Shown here one piece after another: positions 17,758 to 26,880 of a stretch of 64,000 bases of DNA. Position 1 is the stretch's first letter. Every line of letters begins with the position of its first letter. This DNA comes from Bacteroidota bacterium (lineage in GTDB: Bacteria; Bacteroidota; Bacteroidia; AKYH767-A; OLB10), in contig JADKIC010000025.1 of NCBI GenBank assembly GCA_016721435.1, forward strand, positions 1 to 64,000. The letters run 5' to 3'. The notes below the pieces were generated by a model. That model saw only the letters and a list, made by a program, of their open reading frames with translations. It searched no databases and had not been told where the DNA came from. Both the position numbers and the translations under genes were made by a program.

Positions 17758-18508
17758 TTATTCCTTTTGTGAAGAAGCCACTTTTAAAAGTTCGATATCA
17801 AAAACTACCGGTGTATCCGGTGGTACAGGACCATGTCCTATTTTACCATAGGTATGCTTAGAGGTTAAAATTAATCTCGCGACACTTCCTTCTTTCATCA
17901 TGAAAATGGCACTTTCCCAGGCCGGTAATCTTTTGCCATCTCCAAATAGATACTGTAGGTTCGTTCCTTTTTTTGAGGATCCATCAAAGACTTCTCCGTT
18001 TAGAAAACTTCCTGTATATGAAATCTCAACGCTATCACCGGGCATCGGTTTTTGTCCTTCACCTTCTTTTAAAACGATAAAATAAATTCCCTTTTCTACC
18101 GGTAAAATGGATATATTATTTTCTGTTAAATAAATTTCAATTCGTCTGATTTTCTTCATCCATTATTTTGTTTTCCAGCTCAGTCGATTCCTTCTCAAAC
18201 TCCGATTTGGTCAATACTTTAATCATCTTCATCGAATTGCAAAAACTCGCCCTTCTGAATGGAGGCAGGTAAATTCTTCCAAGAATGCCTGAATCATAAA
18301 TAACTTTTCCATTCTTATCTTTATACTTGAGATGTAACCGCATCATCTCACCTAAAACGGGTTTACGACCATTGTGACTTTCAACTATCCGGTACTTCAA
18401 TCCGGTAGCACTTTTGGTATAGCCATCATTATTACACGCATTAAATAGTAGTATCAAAATACCACTCATGAATATAAGAATACACTGCCATCGCATATTT
18501 GATATCAT
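17758..18508 (-). CDS. FKBP-type peptidyl-prolyl isomerase lipoprotein with a shortened first domain
   Basis: The lipobox LLFNAC follows a hydrophobic segment. A first FKBP-like domain begins (ATGLKYRIVESHNG) but loses its centre: after GKVIYDSGILGR the sequence passes straight to its last strand. A second, complete FKBP domain follows (GDSVEISYTGSFLNGEVFDGSS to PVVFDIELL). At least one slip near 18150 separates the two parts, and a pair of compensating slips is likely near 18250. It follows the other FKBP gene with no gap, and nrnA precedes both. A role in folding exported proteins, as for GldI, is likely. Confidence 0.75.
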
Positions 18509-19048
18509 CTAATTTTTTACTTTTTCAAGTTTCAATTCATAATAAATACTACTGCTACCCGGAATACATATTCCATCACCCGTTATGCCATATGCCAGAT
18601 AAGAAGGGACAATCAGCACGGCCTTCTCCCCTTCTTTCATTTTTAAAATACCTTCCTGCAACCCACTTGGCTGATCGGACTGCCCAATAGTAAAAGTCAG
18701 CAAACCCGTACTATCACTGGAATAACATACATCACCATTGAGCAGAGATGCTGTATACGAAATGGTAACATCACTCATTAGCCGCACAGGTTTACCGGAA
18801 CTTGCCTCAATTATTTTATAACGAAGTCCGGTGGCTGTTGTATCCGGATTTAGGTGATATCTTTCAGAAAATGCATCTATCAACTCCATTTCCTCAAAAA
18901 TCAACTGTCGGTTTTGAGTGATTAAAGCATCTTTCAAGTTTCCATTTTCAACGCCATTATTCTTCTGAACCATCTGCCTGTTATCACCTTGCTTACAGGA
19001 GAAAATCAAGAAAACTATCAGGATAAGAAATAAATATTTAGCTTTCAC
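18509..19048 (-). CDS. FKBP-type peptidyl-prolyl isomerase lipoprotein, GldI-like
   Basis: A 179-aa lipoprotein: lipobox IFSCKQ, a linker helix, then one FKBP domain from about residue 75 (ATGLRYKIIEASSGKPV) to the C-terminal strand YYELKLEKV. Aromatic pocket residues are partly replaced (CYSSDSTG where active FKBPs have FDSS), so isomerase activity may be low. It overlaps nrnA by 11 bp. In Flavobacterium a similar FKBP lipoprotein, GldI, is needed for gliding; whether this cell glides is unknown. Confidence 0.8.
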   Translation of the reverse strand: MKAKYLFLILIVFLIFSCKQGDNRQMVQKNNGVENGNLKDALITQNRQLIFEEMELIDAFSERYHLNPDTTATGLRYKIIEASSGKPVRLMSDVTISYTASLLNGDVCYSSDSTGLLTFTIGQSDQPSGLQEGILKMKEGEKAVLIVPSYLAYGITGDGICIPGSSSIYYELKLEKVKN

Positions 19049-20075
19049 GATTCAATTCGTCTTTATAGGAGGGTAGCAAGGCTTTGAATTTATTTAATGT
19101 ATCCAACAAGGATAATTCTGATCTGCCCCCGGCTGCATTTCGGTGGCCACCGCCTTCAAAATACTTTTCAGCTATATCCTTCACAGAAAAACTACCTTTT
19201 GACCGGAATGAAATTTTTACCAGATTATCCCGCTCACTGAAGAGAACAGCCATTTTAATCTTGTTAATGCTCAATCCGTAATTCACTACACCTTCCAGAT
19301 CACCGGGTTCATGATGAAAGCGATCCATATCCGCTTGTGATGCAGAAAATATGACTGTATTAAATTCTTCGAGTACTTCCATGTGTTCATGAAGAGTAAA
19401 ACCAAGGAATTTAAGTTTCCAAGACGAATTTGTATCATAAATCTGCTCATGGATAAAGTAATTTCTTGCCCCTGCTTCCATTAATCTGGCAATCACTCTA
19501 TGCGTTCCGGCGGTAACTGAATTAAACCTAAAACTCCCGGTGTCTGTCATTATTCCGGCATAGAAACACTCTGCAGCATTGCGATCAATATGGTGGTCCA
19601 GGTTCAAAGCAACTAATAAATGAACCAATAACTCACAGGTACTACCAATTGCCGGGTAAGAGAACTGAATATTGCAAAAGCCTGGTTTGGGATCAAGGTG
19701 ATGATCCACTAACACCATTGGAATGTCTAATCCGGTAATTTCAGCCTGCATTTTCTCGACGCGGGAAGGGTCGTTAAAGTCAAGGCAAAAAAGTAATTCT
19801 GCATTTTTCAGAACGACTTTCACTTTATGAGGATGCTTTCGGAAATCAATTGCATCCCCGCTACCATTCATCCAGTCGAGAAAGGAAGGAAATTCACTTG
19901 GAACGACTACCGAAATGCTATGGCCGGCTTTAGCCAAAACATGCAGGAAACCCAAAGATGAACCCAACGCATCTCCATCAGGTTTATGATGAGTAGTGAT
20001 AACAATTTTCTTAGGTTGATGCAGCAATTCCTGCAGTTGCCTGATCTTCTCTGAACTAAAAACGTGCTCTGTCAT
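19038..20075 (-). CDS. nrnA: DHH-family oligoribonuclease / pAp phosphatase
   Basis: 345 aa, the usual NrnA size. The N-terminal DHH domain shows HHKPDGDALGSSLG, a metal aspartate in FCLDFNDPSR, and LVDHHLDP. The C-terminal DHHA1 domain carries GGGHRNAAGG near residue 315. It degrades very short RNA and dephosphorylates 3'-phosphoadenosine 5'-phosphate. The start lies 62 bp from the divergent ndk gene, and the two FKBP genes follow in the same operon. Confidence 0.9.
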   Translation of the reverse strand: MTEHVFSSEKIRQLQELLHQPKKIVITTHHKPDGDALGSSLGFLHVLAKAGHSISVVVPSEFPSFLDWMNGSGDAIDFRKHPHKVKVVLKNAELLFCLDFNDPSRVEKMQAEITGLDIPMVLVDHHLDPKPGFCNIQFSYPAIGSTCELLVHLLVALNLDHHIDRNAAECFYAGIMTDTGSFRFNSVTAGTHRVIARLMEAGARNYFIHEQIYDTNSSWKLKFLGFTLHEHMEVLEEFNTVIFSASQADMDRFHHEPGDLEGVVNYGLSINKIKMAVLFSERDNLVKISFRSKGSFSVKDIAEKYFEGGGHRNAAGGRSELSLLDTLNKFKALLPSYKDELNRES

Positions 20076-20105
20076 TGAACATCAAAATTAATCCAATTAC
20101 CTTTG
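20074..20105 (+). promoter_or_regulatory. Promoter of ndk
   Basis: -33 element ATTG at 20074-20077, then 20 bp, then -7 box TACCTTTG at 20098-20105. Spacing and both boxes fit the Bacteroidota sigma factor, and it gives a 25-30 nt leader. Confidence 0.6.
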
Positions 20106-20136
20106 CAAAATTAAACAGAGAAAAAATATCACATAA

Positions 20137-20556
20137 ATGACAACAAATCGAACATTTACAATGATCAAGCCCGATGGTATTGAAAACGGATATTCCGGGG
20201 CAATTCTTGATCATATTCTGAAAGCAGGATTTAAAATTATTGCGATGAAATACACCCGTTTAAGTCCTGAAACAGCGGGTCAGTTCTATGCTATACATAA
20301 AGAAAGACCTTTTTATAAGGACCTTGTTTCTTATATGTCATCCGGTCCCATTGTGGCCGTCATTCTTGAAAAGGAGAATGCAGTGGAAGATTTCCGGACA
20401 ATCATTGGAGCCACGGATCCGACCAAGGCTGCAGATGGCACCATTCGAAAATTATATGCAAAATCCATTGAAGCAAATGCTGTACATGGATCTGATAGCA
20501 ACGAAAACGCGGCAATTGAAGGCAATTTCTTCTTTTCGATGCTCGAGCGATTTTAA
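20137..20556 (+). CDS. ndk: Nucleoside-diphosphate kinase
   Basis: 139 aa, full length. It moves phosphate between nucleoside tri- and diphosphates through a phosphohistidine. The N-terminal strand FTMIKPDG and the active-site histidine at residue 117 in NAVHGSDSNENA are present. It stands alone between divergent nrnA and a terminator. Confidence 0.96.
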   Translation: MTTNRTFTMIKPDGIENGYSGAILDHILKAGFKIIAMKYTRLSPETAGQFYAIHKERPFYKDLVSYMSSGPIVAVILEKENAVEDFRTIIGATDPTKAADGTIRKLYAKSIEANAVHGSDSNENAAIEGNFFFSMLERF

Positions 20557-20578
20557 AACATTAAAACCAACTGAAAAG

Positions 20579-20604
20579 ACCCGGAGAAATTTCCGGGTTT
20601 TTTT
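20579..20604 (+). terminator. Terminator after ndk
   Basis: ACCCGGA pairs with TCCGGGT, followed by seven T. It sits at the end of ndk and touches the stop of the small convergent gene. Confidence 0.88.
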
Positions 20605-20719
20605 ATAATCTGGGTATAACGAAAAACATAAAAAGCATACTGAGAAAAAAGATCAGTAATGCTGTCAATATAATTTTTTCATAGAGGGAATATTCATTCC
20701 CATCTTTCTTATTTTTCAT
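20603..20719 (-). CDS. 38-residue single-pass membrane protein
   Basis: A short frame from ATG at 20719 to a stop at 20603. A charged N-terminus (MKNKKDGNEYSLYEK) is followed by about 21 hydrophobic residues and a short Arg-containing end, so it is a single-span membrane protein with the N-terminus probably in the cytoplasm. It starts 3 bp after the dciA-like gene on the same strand, which supports translation as part of that operon. Function unknown. Confidence 0.55.
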   Translation of the reverse strand: MKNKKDGNEYSLYEKIILTALLIFFLSMLFMFFVIPRL

Positions 20720-20722
20720 GCA

Positions 20723-21013
20723 TTATAAAACACTTATTTCCTGAATTATATCCGATCCTAATTCTTCATTCAACTGATTGAGGATATCAGCTTTCATCAT
20801 CAGTAATTCTTTACGAATGACAGAAGAACTCACATAGACCTGAAGATGGCCATTTCTGAAGACCAGCGATGTCGTTCTTTGAACAATATATTCAGAGAGA
20901 CAATTTGCCCAGGCTTGTTCAATTTTTGCAGACCAAAGTCCATCCTCCAACCTATACTTTTTAAGCATTTCGGTGATCACATTTCCGATTGAATTTTCGT
21001 TCGTTGGCCTCAT
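20723..21013 (-). CDS. DciA-like (DUF721) protein
   Basis: About 96 aa counted from MRPTNENSIG; an upstream ATG would add nine residues that do not look like the family. The KH-like DUF721 fold is suggested by the alternation of WSAKIEQAWANCLSEYI, a strand with GHLQVYVSSS, and a final helix. DciA loads the replicative helicase in many bacteria; Bacteroidota members are short, as here. It is divergent from the SAM hydrolase family gene and followed by the small membrane protein. Confidence 0.75.
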   Translation of the reverse strand: MRPTNENSIGNVITEMLKKYRLEDGLWSAKIEQAWANCLSEYIVQRTTSLVFRNGHLQVYVSSSVIRKELLMMKADILNQLNEELGSDIIQEISVL

Positions 21014-21083
21014 GCTACAAATTTCAATAAATTTAGTCAATATCTTTTTATTTATTTATAACAAACCCTTTGATAAAATTGGA

Positions 21084-21091
21084 TAATTTTG
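21084..21091 (+). promoter_or_regulatory. Possible -7 box of the SAM hydrolase family gene
   Basis: TAATTTTG fits TAnnTTTG and ends 9 bp before the ATG, implying an almost leaderless transcript. No -33 element at the usual distance is obvious. Confidence 0.35.
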
Positions 21092-21099
21092 ACGGTTGA

Positions 21100-21873
21100 A
21101 TGGGGTTAATAACTTTTACAACTGACTGGGGCAACCGTGATTATCACATTGGTGCTCTAAAAGGCATGCTTTTAACTCAACTTCCTGAAGTAAAATTTAT
21201 TGACCTTTCACACCAGGTGGCGCGTCACAATATACAGCAGGCTGCTTATATATTCGCAAACGCCTATCCGCATTTCCCTTCCGGAACACTTCACTTTATC
21301 GGTGTTCATGGACAAAACAAGTATTCACCGGAATTATTGGCCATCAAAAAGGAAGGGCATATTTTTATTGGGGTAAACGATGGATTCTTTTCTTTGGTTT
21401 TTGAAGATGCTCCCATTGATATGGTAAAGATCAGAACCGAGAACAGTAATAATGAACTCTTCGATCTACCAAAAATTGTGGAAAGTATGCTTCATTTACT
21501 CTCCGGAAAAAATCTCTATGAATTGGGAGATCGACCCTCACATTATGTGCAGCGATCTGCATTTTTACCTGCAATTGATGATGAATTGATCCATGGTGTG
21601 GTCATTTACATAGATGATTATGGCAATGTAATCACCAATATTACTAAAACACTATTTCACTAACAAAGAAAGGGACGTAAATTCGAAGTGGTGACCCGTA
21701 AGAACCAACATGCATTGGATGAAATTAGTGCCAACTATCATACAGTGGAACCGGGATCTGCGGTAGCTATTTTTAATGATGCCGGAAAACTTGAAATAGC
21801 AATCAATGGAGAAAATGCTTCTAAACTGATGAACCTTAAACTAAATGATAACATCAGAATAGAATTTAAATGA
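21100..21873 (+). CDS. SAM hydrolase / SAM-dependent halogenase family protein (DUF62)
   Basis: The N-terminal domain shows the family start ITFTTDWGNRDYHIGALKG (metal or substrate aspartate in TTDWG), IDLSHQV and GVNDGFFSL. The C-terminal barrel begins at GVVIYIDDYGNVITNI. In family members that split S-adenosylmethionine to adenosine and methionine, an Asp-Arg-His triad acts; here I see the Asp and candidate His residues only. One slip near 21665 shifts the last 65 residues; restored length is about 257 aa. The next gene overlaps by 4 bp (ATGA). Confidence 0.82.
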
Positions 21874-22164
21874 TCACAAGAATTGTAAGATTAACCATTC
21901 AGGAAGATCATGCAAATGATTTTCGATTGCTTTTTGAGAGTACTTATAAAGCCATCCGCTCCTTCCAAGGATGTTCATCTTGCACTTTATACCGACAGCG
22001 GCAAGCCTAATGTCTTCATTACTTTCAGCAAATGGGAATCGGAGCAGGATTTGGACAATTACAGGCAATCGGAATTATTTATTAAGACATGGGCTAGCGT
22101 AAAAGTGATGTTTCAGGAGGCACCAATTGCGTTTTCGATGAAAGAAGTATACCCTAAGTCCTGA
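21870..22164 (+). CDS. ABM-domain (quinol monooxygenase-like) protein
   Basis: About 98 aa once a slip near 21985 is corrected. Order: MITRIVRLTIQEDHANDFRL, then FQGCSSCTLY, then VFITFSKWESEQDLDNYRQS. This is the ferredoxin-like strand-helix-strand pattern of the antibiotic biosynthesis monooxygenase superfamily. Such small dimers include quinol oxidases and haem-degrading enzymes; the substrate here is unknown. Its ATG overlaps the stop of the preceding gene (ATGA), and it converges with alkB 12 bp away. Confidence 0.72.
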
Positions 22165-22175
22165 TTTCTTTACTC

Positions 22176-23224
22176 CTACATCGCTTTCACAAGTTCAGGA
22201 AAACGCTGTTCCTCCAAGTTTAGTATGGGATGCATAACTTTAAACCATAAAGGTGGAAATAATGCCAAAATGATCATTCCTGCATATCCTGTGGGCATTT
22301 GTGGACTTTCGTCATGATGATTCAACACCTGATACTTCTTACTCGCCTTATAATGATGGTCACTATGCCTTGATAATTCGAAAAGCAAGATTCTGCTTAG
22401 CACATGATCAGAGTTCCATGAATGGCAATGCAAGGTTTTCACAAAGGATCCATCTTCACGTATTCTACGACCGAGGCCATAATGTTCGATATAATTGACT
22501 GATTCAAGCAATAGAATTCCCAATACAGATGCGGTAATAAATAGAATCATACTTTTCAGTCCAAAAAGGAAAAGAACCAGAGCCAGAAATACCAACTCTA
22601 TACAATGAATTTGTACCATTTCATTCCGGATCGAAAAAGGGGAAAGGCCTTTACTTCTTAGCCGATCCAATTCAAGCTTCCAGGCAGAAAAATAACTACC
22701 CACAATACTTCTTAACCAAAAGAAATAAATGCTCTCACCGTACCTCGCGCTGGCGGATCCTGGTGGGTACCTACCCTTTTATGATGCCCGCGATTATGCT
22801 CTATGTAAAAATGCATATACAAGGAACTTAGCAAAAATAATTTAGAAAAAATAATATCCTTGCGGCCAGAGCGATGACCCAATTCATGGCCAAGATTGAT
22901 GCCCAAAATTCCACACAACAATCCCATTGACAGCGTTTTACCGAGAATTTCAACGAAATTACTTTTATCAATTCCCTCTAAAAAAAGGAATAAAATGAGG
23001 TATTGAACAGGCAGTAATAGATATAAAAGAAAATCATAAACGGGTGATTTACTCATCAGTTCGGCCTCTGCCTCATCTGCGTTAAGCGGATCCGGCTTAA
23101 TTATCAATTCAAGAAAAGGAATCAATACAAATGCAAATCCAATGGGAATAAATGGTACCCATCCTCCCATCACCATTCCTGCTAACACTCCAGCCGGAGC
23201 CAAAAAAGCAAGAAGGTATTTCAT
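22176..23224 (-). CDS. alkB: Alkane 1-monooxygenase-type membrane di-iron enzyme
   Basis: Integral-membrane non-haem di-iron hydroxylase. The histidine boxes are visible: GHELGHRSG, EHNRGHHKRVGT, the NYIEHYG motif and RHSDHHYKA. At least five hydrophobic segments surround them. A slip near 22735 separates the third box from the rest; restored length is about 350 aa. I chose the ATG at 23224 because the promoter at 23249-23280 places the transcript start near 23242. It may oxidise alkanes or the tails of fatty acids or xylene-like compounds; the substrate is not determined. Confidence 0.85.
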
Positions 23225-23248
23225 CCAATTCCAATGATTCATTAAGGT

Positions 23249-23280
23249 CAAATTTATCAAAAACATTTAAAAGGAGCAAA
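23249..23280 (-). promoter_or_regulatory. Promoter of alkB
   Basis: On the minus strand TTTG (23277-23280), 20 bp, TAAATTTG (23249-23256). Both boxes and the spacing match the Bacteroidota consensus, and the promoter decides the start codon of alkB. Confidence 0.75.
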
Positions 23281-23337
23281 AGCCAAGATTGTCCTGAAAA
23301 ATAAAATAAAATATTTTTTCCGTTAAATAGTTTGTTG

Positions 23338-23345
23338 TACATTTG
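23338..23345 (+). promoter_or_regulatory. -7 box of the oxidase subunit III gene
   Basis: TACATTTG fits TAnnTTTG, 21 bp before the ATG. A T-run at 23314-23319 occupies the -33 region in place of a perfect TTTG. Confidence 0.5.
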
Positions 23346-23366
23346 AAATAAGCTAAAAGGTGCTCA

Positions 23367-23996
23367 ATGAGTCAGGGGAAAACCGGTAAGGAAACGAACG
23401 CTACCTCGTTACTAATCTTTAAAGAAAGAACAAGTCCATACAGGACCTTTATGTTCTATGCGCTCGTTGGTTCAAGTATTTTATTTATGTCAATGGTGAT
23501 CATGTTCATGGTTTGGATTACGCACAATGAACCTATTGAAAATTTTCATTTTCCCAAAACTTTTATTTTAGGTACTCTTCTTCTCCTATTCAGCAGCTAT
23601 ACTACCACTTTGTCTCAACATTATTATAAGGAAGACAGTGGAAAATATTTATTGCTATCACTCAGTTCCACTTTGATATTTTCCCTCGCTTTTGTAATGT
23701 GTCAGGTATTGGGATGGAAGAGTTTATTTGATCAGGGATTTTATTTGAACGGCGATGCCGGAATTGCTTTTGTATATGTCATTACGGGATTACATTTTAT
23801 TCATGTGAGTGTTGGTATGATTTATCTATTATACCTTAATTTAAAAGTATTTGATCTTATAAATGATCCTGTAAGATCCCTGTTGTATTTTTCAAATCAA
23901 TTTGAAGGAATCCGTCTGGATTTATTTGCTACTTACTGGCATTTTATTGATGGACTCTGGTTATTTCTATTTCTTACATTTTTATTTATTTTATGA
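23367..23996 (+). CDS. Haem-copper oxidase subunit III (CoxC/NorE-like), stand-alone
   Basis: 209 aa with five membrane segments. Family marks are the N-terminal RTFMFYALVGSSILF, GLHFIHVSVGMIYL and the C-terminal YWHFIDGLWLFLFLTFLF. Subunit III is a structural part of aa3/caa3 oxidases and also appears as a lone gene or as NorE. No subunit I or II is adjacent, so it must serve an oxidase encoded elsewhere. The gene is divergent from alkB, which also consumes oxygen; a shared role is possible but not shown. Confidence 0.82.
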   Translation: MSQGKTGKETNATSLLIFKERTSPYRTFMFYALVGSSILFMSMVIMFMVWITHNEPIENFHFPKTFILGTLLLLFSSYTTTLSQHYYKEDSGKYLLLSLSSTLIFSLAFVMCQVLGWKSLFDQGFYLNGDAGIAFVYVITGLHFIHVSVGMIYLLYLNLKVFDLINDPVRSLLYFSNQFEGIRLDLFATYWHFIDGLWLFLFLTFLFIL

Positions 23997-24039
23997 AGGT
24001 GAACATCTCACCATTAAAAAAATTATTATTATTAAAACT

Positions 24040-24472
24040 ATGGTAAGGTTAAATCCAATTCTCTGTATCATCCTATTCAGCATTTTTCCTTTAAAAATCT
24101 TTGCTCAGCGTACACTGTCTGAGAATGCCTATAAGCAATCTCCACATTGGATTCAAATGATGGATGATACTTCTGCGAATTATTTTGAAACGGAGAAGGC
24201 TTTTAATTTATACTGGTCGGTTCGGGAAAAGCCTAAGGAAGAGGATGAAATCCTTGGAATGTCGGAGGCAAACGAAAAGGGAAAAAGAGAATAAGGAAGG
24301 CTGGCTCAAGAGGTTGTTCAGGAAGAAAAGAAATATAGACGAAACGGAAATGGCGTTCGCCTTAAAACGATATAAACACTGGCATTTTATGATGGAGCCA
24401 TGGGTACAGGAAGATGGAAGAATTTTGTACCCCTCTGAAAGAAAATCCATTCTTGATTCTATTGTCAGATAA
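24040..24472 (+). CDS. Secreted protein resembling the N-terminal segment of T9SS propeller proteins
   Basis: Signal peptide at residues 1-23 (ending IFAQ), then SANYFETEKAFNLYWSVRE and, after a slip near 24285, ALKRYKHWHFMMEPWVQEDGRILYP. In many Bacteroidota this pair of motifs (a tyrosine/tryptophan helix and a KxWxxFMEPR-like motif) stands at the N-terminus of sortilin-like BNR-repeat proteins. Here it is a separate protein of about 143 aa placed 21 bp upstream of such a protein. It may be a split-off domain acting together with it. Function unknown. Confidence 0.6.
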
Positions 24473-24493
24473 TTAATACCTACTCAGAAATCT

Positions 24494-26788
24494 ATGTCAT
24501 TAAAAAAAACATTAACACTATTGATATTATTTTTATTCTTTGCAGTGATATCTTATAGTCAAAATCCTTCTAACTGGCAAGCGTTAGGTCCTATCCAATT
24601 TCCATTCAACAACAGTGGACAAATTAATGGGATTGGCAGGGTTTGTCAGATGAAATTTCATCCTACTGATTCGCAAAAAGTATATGCAGTCAGTGCATCC
24701 GGTGGCTTGTGGATGAGTACCAATGCTACCGGATCCTGGCAAAAAACAGGTAGTGATAAAATAGCATTGTCGGCATGTTCATCCGTTTGCATTGATTTTA
24801 CTAATGACAGTATTATATATCTTAGTACAGGAGATCCTAACTACTACTCCACAGGATCGGGCATTTACCGAAGTAATGACGCGGGTAACAATTGGTTTCC
24901 TGCCAACAACACTATTGGAAACCGAATGGCGGTTGAATTATTAATGGATCCTTTGAATCATGAAATAGTAGTGGCAGCGACGAATGATGGGATCTGGAAA
25001 ACGGCAGATGGTGGTCTCTCCTGGAATGTTAGAAAAAGCGGAGGGCAGTTTACAGAAATGGTGGCGAAGCCTGCACCCGGAAGCAGGACATTGTATGCTG
25101 TTACTTACAGTGAATTTTATAAGTCAGAAGATTTCGGAGAAACATGGAATTTAATTAGCAATGGTATTGCTGTACCGGGCGGAGGAAGCGGACTAGGTAT
25201 GCGTTTAGCGGTATCAGCAGCTGATTCCGGAGTGGTTTATGCCGGAATGATAAAAGATGAGGGTACAATTTTCAGATCCAATGATGGAGGAAACACTTTC
25301 ACTACAGTTTATCATAATCCTGCACAGAGCCTGGTGGGATATGATGCCAATGGTAACGGACAAGGCAATTATAATTTCAGTATGTGCGCAGCACCCAACA
25401 ATCCCAATGTTGTGTTTGTGGGTGCACATGTTGTTTGGAGATCTACAGATGGAGGAGTGACATGGACACAGCTCACCCAATGGTGGCAGATTTTGCACAC
25501 GGATATGCATCAAATGCTTTACAACCCTTATTCTACACAGGAGTTATACAATATCAATGATGGAGGCATTTGGAGGAGTCTTAATGCAGGAGTGAACTGG
25601 GGGGTGAGATGTAATGGATTAGAAGCCACTGAAATTTACAAGGCCGCTTCAAATCCGGTTCGAAAAGACAATCTCAGTATTGGAACACAAGACAATGGAG
25701 AACTTTTTTCTGCAAACGGACAATGGCGAACGAATCGTGGAGGAGATTGGTCGTCGAGGATGACCTATGATTATCAAAACTATAATCTGGTTTATTATCA
25801 TGAAAACGGAAAGCGGAGAAATGTCATTTCCGGTCCTGAAGTTTCCTTTGGTTTACCATTTACCTCTTCAAATAATTTACGACTTGCATTTACTCCATTA
25901 AACAGCGAGATGGGCTTAGCCGGTATTGGTGATCTTTATTTATCCTCTGATCTTAGCAGTCCGGTTCCATTTTGGACGCCGATAAGCAGCTTTTCGGCAG
26001 GAATAAAGAGCATTGAATTTGCGGCGCATTCTACTGACTTGGCCTATGTCCTTACAATTCCCAATCAATTCAGAAAATTTTCAGGACTTAATACCGGCAC
26101 CATAGCTTCAGTTACTTCAAATTTACCATCCACCTTAACGAACGGAGGATCGGTCACGGGTTTGGTAAATGATTCAAATGTTATTTATGTCACTGCCGGA
26201 TCAAAAGTTTACCGATCCGCTGATCAAGGTATGAGTTGGAGTAATGTCACTTTCAATCTTCCGAATATTAACATCATTAAAATCATTCATGACCCCTACT
26301 CTACTGACGAATCAGTATATATCTCCAATACCGCCGGGATCTGGTACAAAAACCAAACGATGAGCTCCTGGTTTAATTATTCTCAGGGTTTGCCGGCGAT
26401 AGCTTCCATTACTGATTTTATGTATGTTAATGATGGTCCGGCAAACAGTGTCATCAGGGTTTCTACTTATGGACGCGGCGTATGGGAAAGCACTCTTCAG
26501 GGCACCACCTCATCCACTGCGGAGGGCAATAATCCGGATAAATGGCTTGTAGCTCCCAATCCTGCCAGCAATGTCATCACGGTTTCATCTACCAATCTGA
26601 AAGAAAAGAACATCGTAAAGATCCAATTTTACTCGATCAACGGTAGTTTGATCGCTGAATACAAAATCAATCCTCCGTTCACTTCCGGAGATTTTTCCAT
26701 TGCGCATTTTCCACCCGGCACCTATCAGCTCCTTCTAATTACCGATAAAGGACAAACCGAAGGAGTAGGCAAATTTGTAAAAGAATAA
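24494..26788 (+). CDS. T9SS cargo protein with sortilin/BNR-type propeller repeats
   Basis: 764 aa. Signal peptide 1-22 (ending SYSQ). About ten repeats carry the Asp-box pattern (for example FRSNDGGNTFTTV, WRSTDGGVTWTQL, YRSADQGMSWSNV), as in sortilin or plant HCF136-like propellers. The C-terminal 80 residues are a type A T9SS sorting domain beginning VAPNPASNVITV and ending in GTYQLLLITDKGQTEGVGKF. It would be exported and fixed on or released from the cell surface. No protease or lyase residues are evident, so the activity is unknown. Confidence 0.85.
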   Translation: MSLKKTLTLLILFLFFAVISYSQNPSNWQALGPIQFPFNNSGQINGIGRVCQMKFHPTDSQKVYAVSASGGLWMSTNATGSWQKTGSDKIALSACSSVCIDFTNDSIIYLSTGDPNYYSTGSGIYRSNDAGNNWFPANNTIGNRMAVELLMDPLNHEIVVAATNDGIWKTADGGLSWNVRKSGGQFTEMVAKPAPGSRTLYAVTYSEFYKSEDFGETWNLISNGIAVPGGGSGLGMRLAVSAADSGVVYAGMIKDEGTIFRSNDGGNTFTTVYHNPAQSLVGYDANGNGQGNYNFSMCAAPNNPNVVFVGAHVVWRSTDGGVTWTQLTQWWQILHTDMHQMLYNPYSTQELYNINDGGIWRSLNAGVNWGVRCNGLEATEIYKAASNPVRKDNLSIGTQDNGELFSANGQWRTNRGGDWSSRMTYDYQNYNLVYYHENGKRRNVISGPEVSFGLPFTSSNNLRLAFTPLNSEMGLAGIGDLYLSSDLSSPVPFWTPISSFSAGIKSIEFAAHSTDLAYVLTIPNQFRKFSGLNTGTIASVTSNLPSTLTNGGSVTGLVNDSNVIYVTAGSKVYRSADQGMSWSNVTFNLPNINIIKIIHDPYSTDESVYISNTAGIWYKNQTMSSWFNYSQGLPAIASITDFMYVNDGPANSVIRVSTYGRGVWESTLQGTTSSTAEGNNPDKWLVAPNPASNVITVSSTNLKEKNIVKIQFYSINGSLIAEYKINPPFTSGDFSIAHFPPGTYQLLLITDKGQTEGVGKFVKE

Positions 26789-26819
26789 TTATGTAATTTA
26801 CGTAACGTACATTACATAA
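26789..26819. promoter_or_regulatory. Palindrome between the T9SS gene and hbd
   Basis: TTATGTAAT (26789-26797) is mirrored exactly by ATTACATAA (26811-26819), and the centre contains a second palindrome TTACGTAA. It lies at the stop of the T9SS gene and about 36 bp upstream of the hbd -7 box. No T tract follows, so an operator is as likely as a terminator. Confidence 0.45.
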
Positions 26820-26854
26820 AATAAAGTGTTAGGGAATTACCGGCAGATAAAGGC

Positions 26855-26862
26855 TAATTTTG
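26855..26862 (+). promoter_or_regulatory. -7 box of the 3-hydroxybutyryl-CoA dehydrogenase gene
   Basis: TAATTTTG fits TAnnTTTG and ends 18 bp before the ATG at 26881. This supports that start over an in-frame ATG at 26860, which would lie inside the box. Confidence 0.5.
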
Positions 26863-26880
26863 CCATTCTCAAAAACAACT

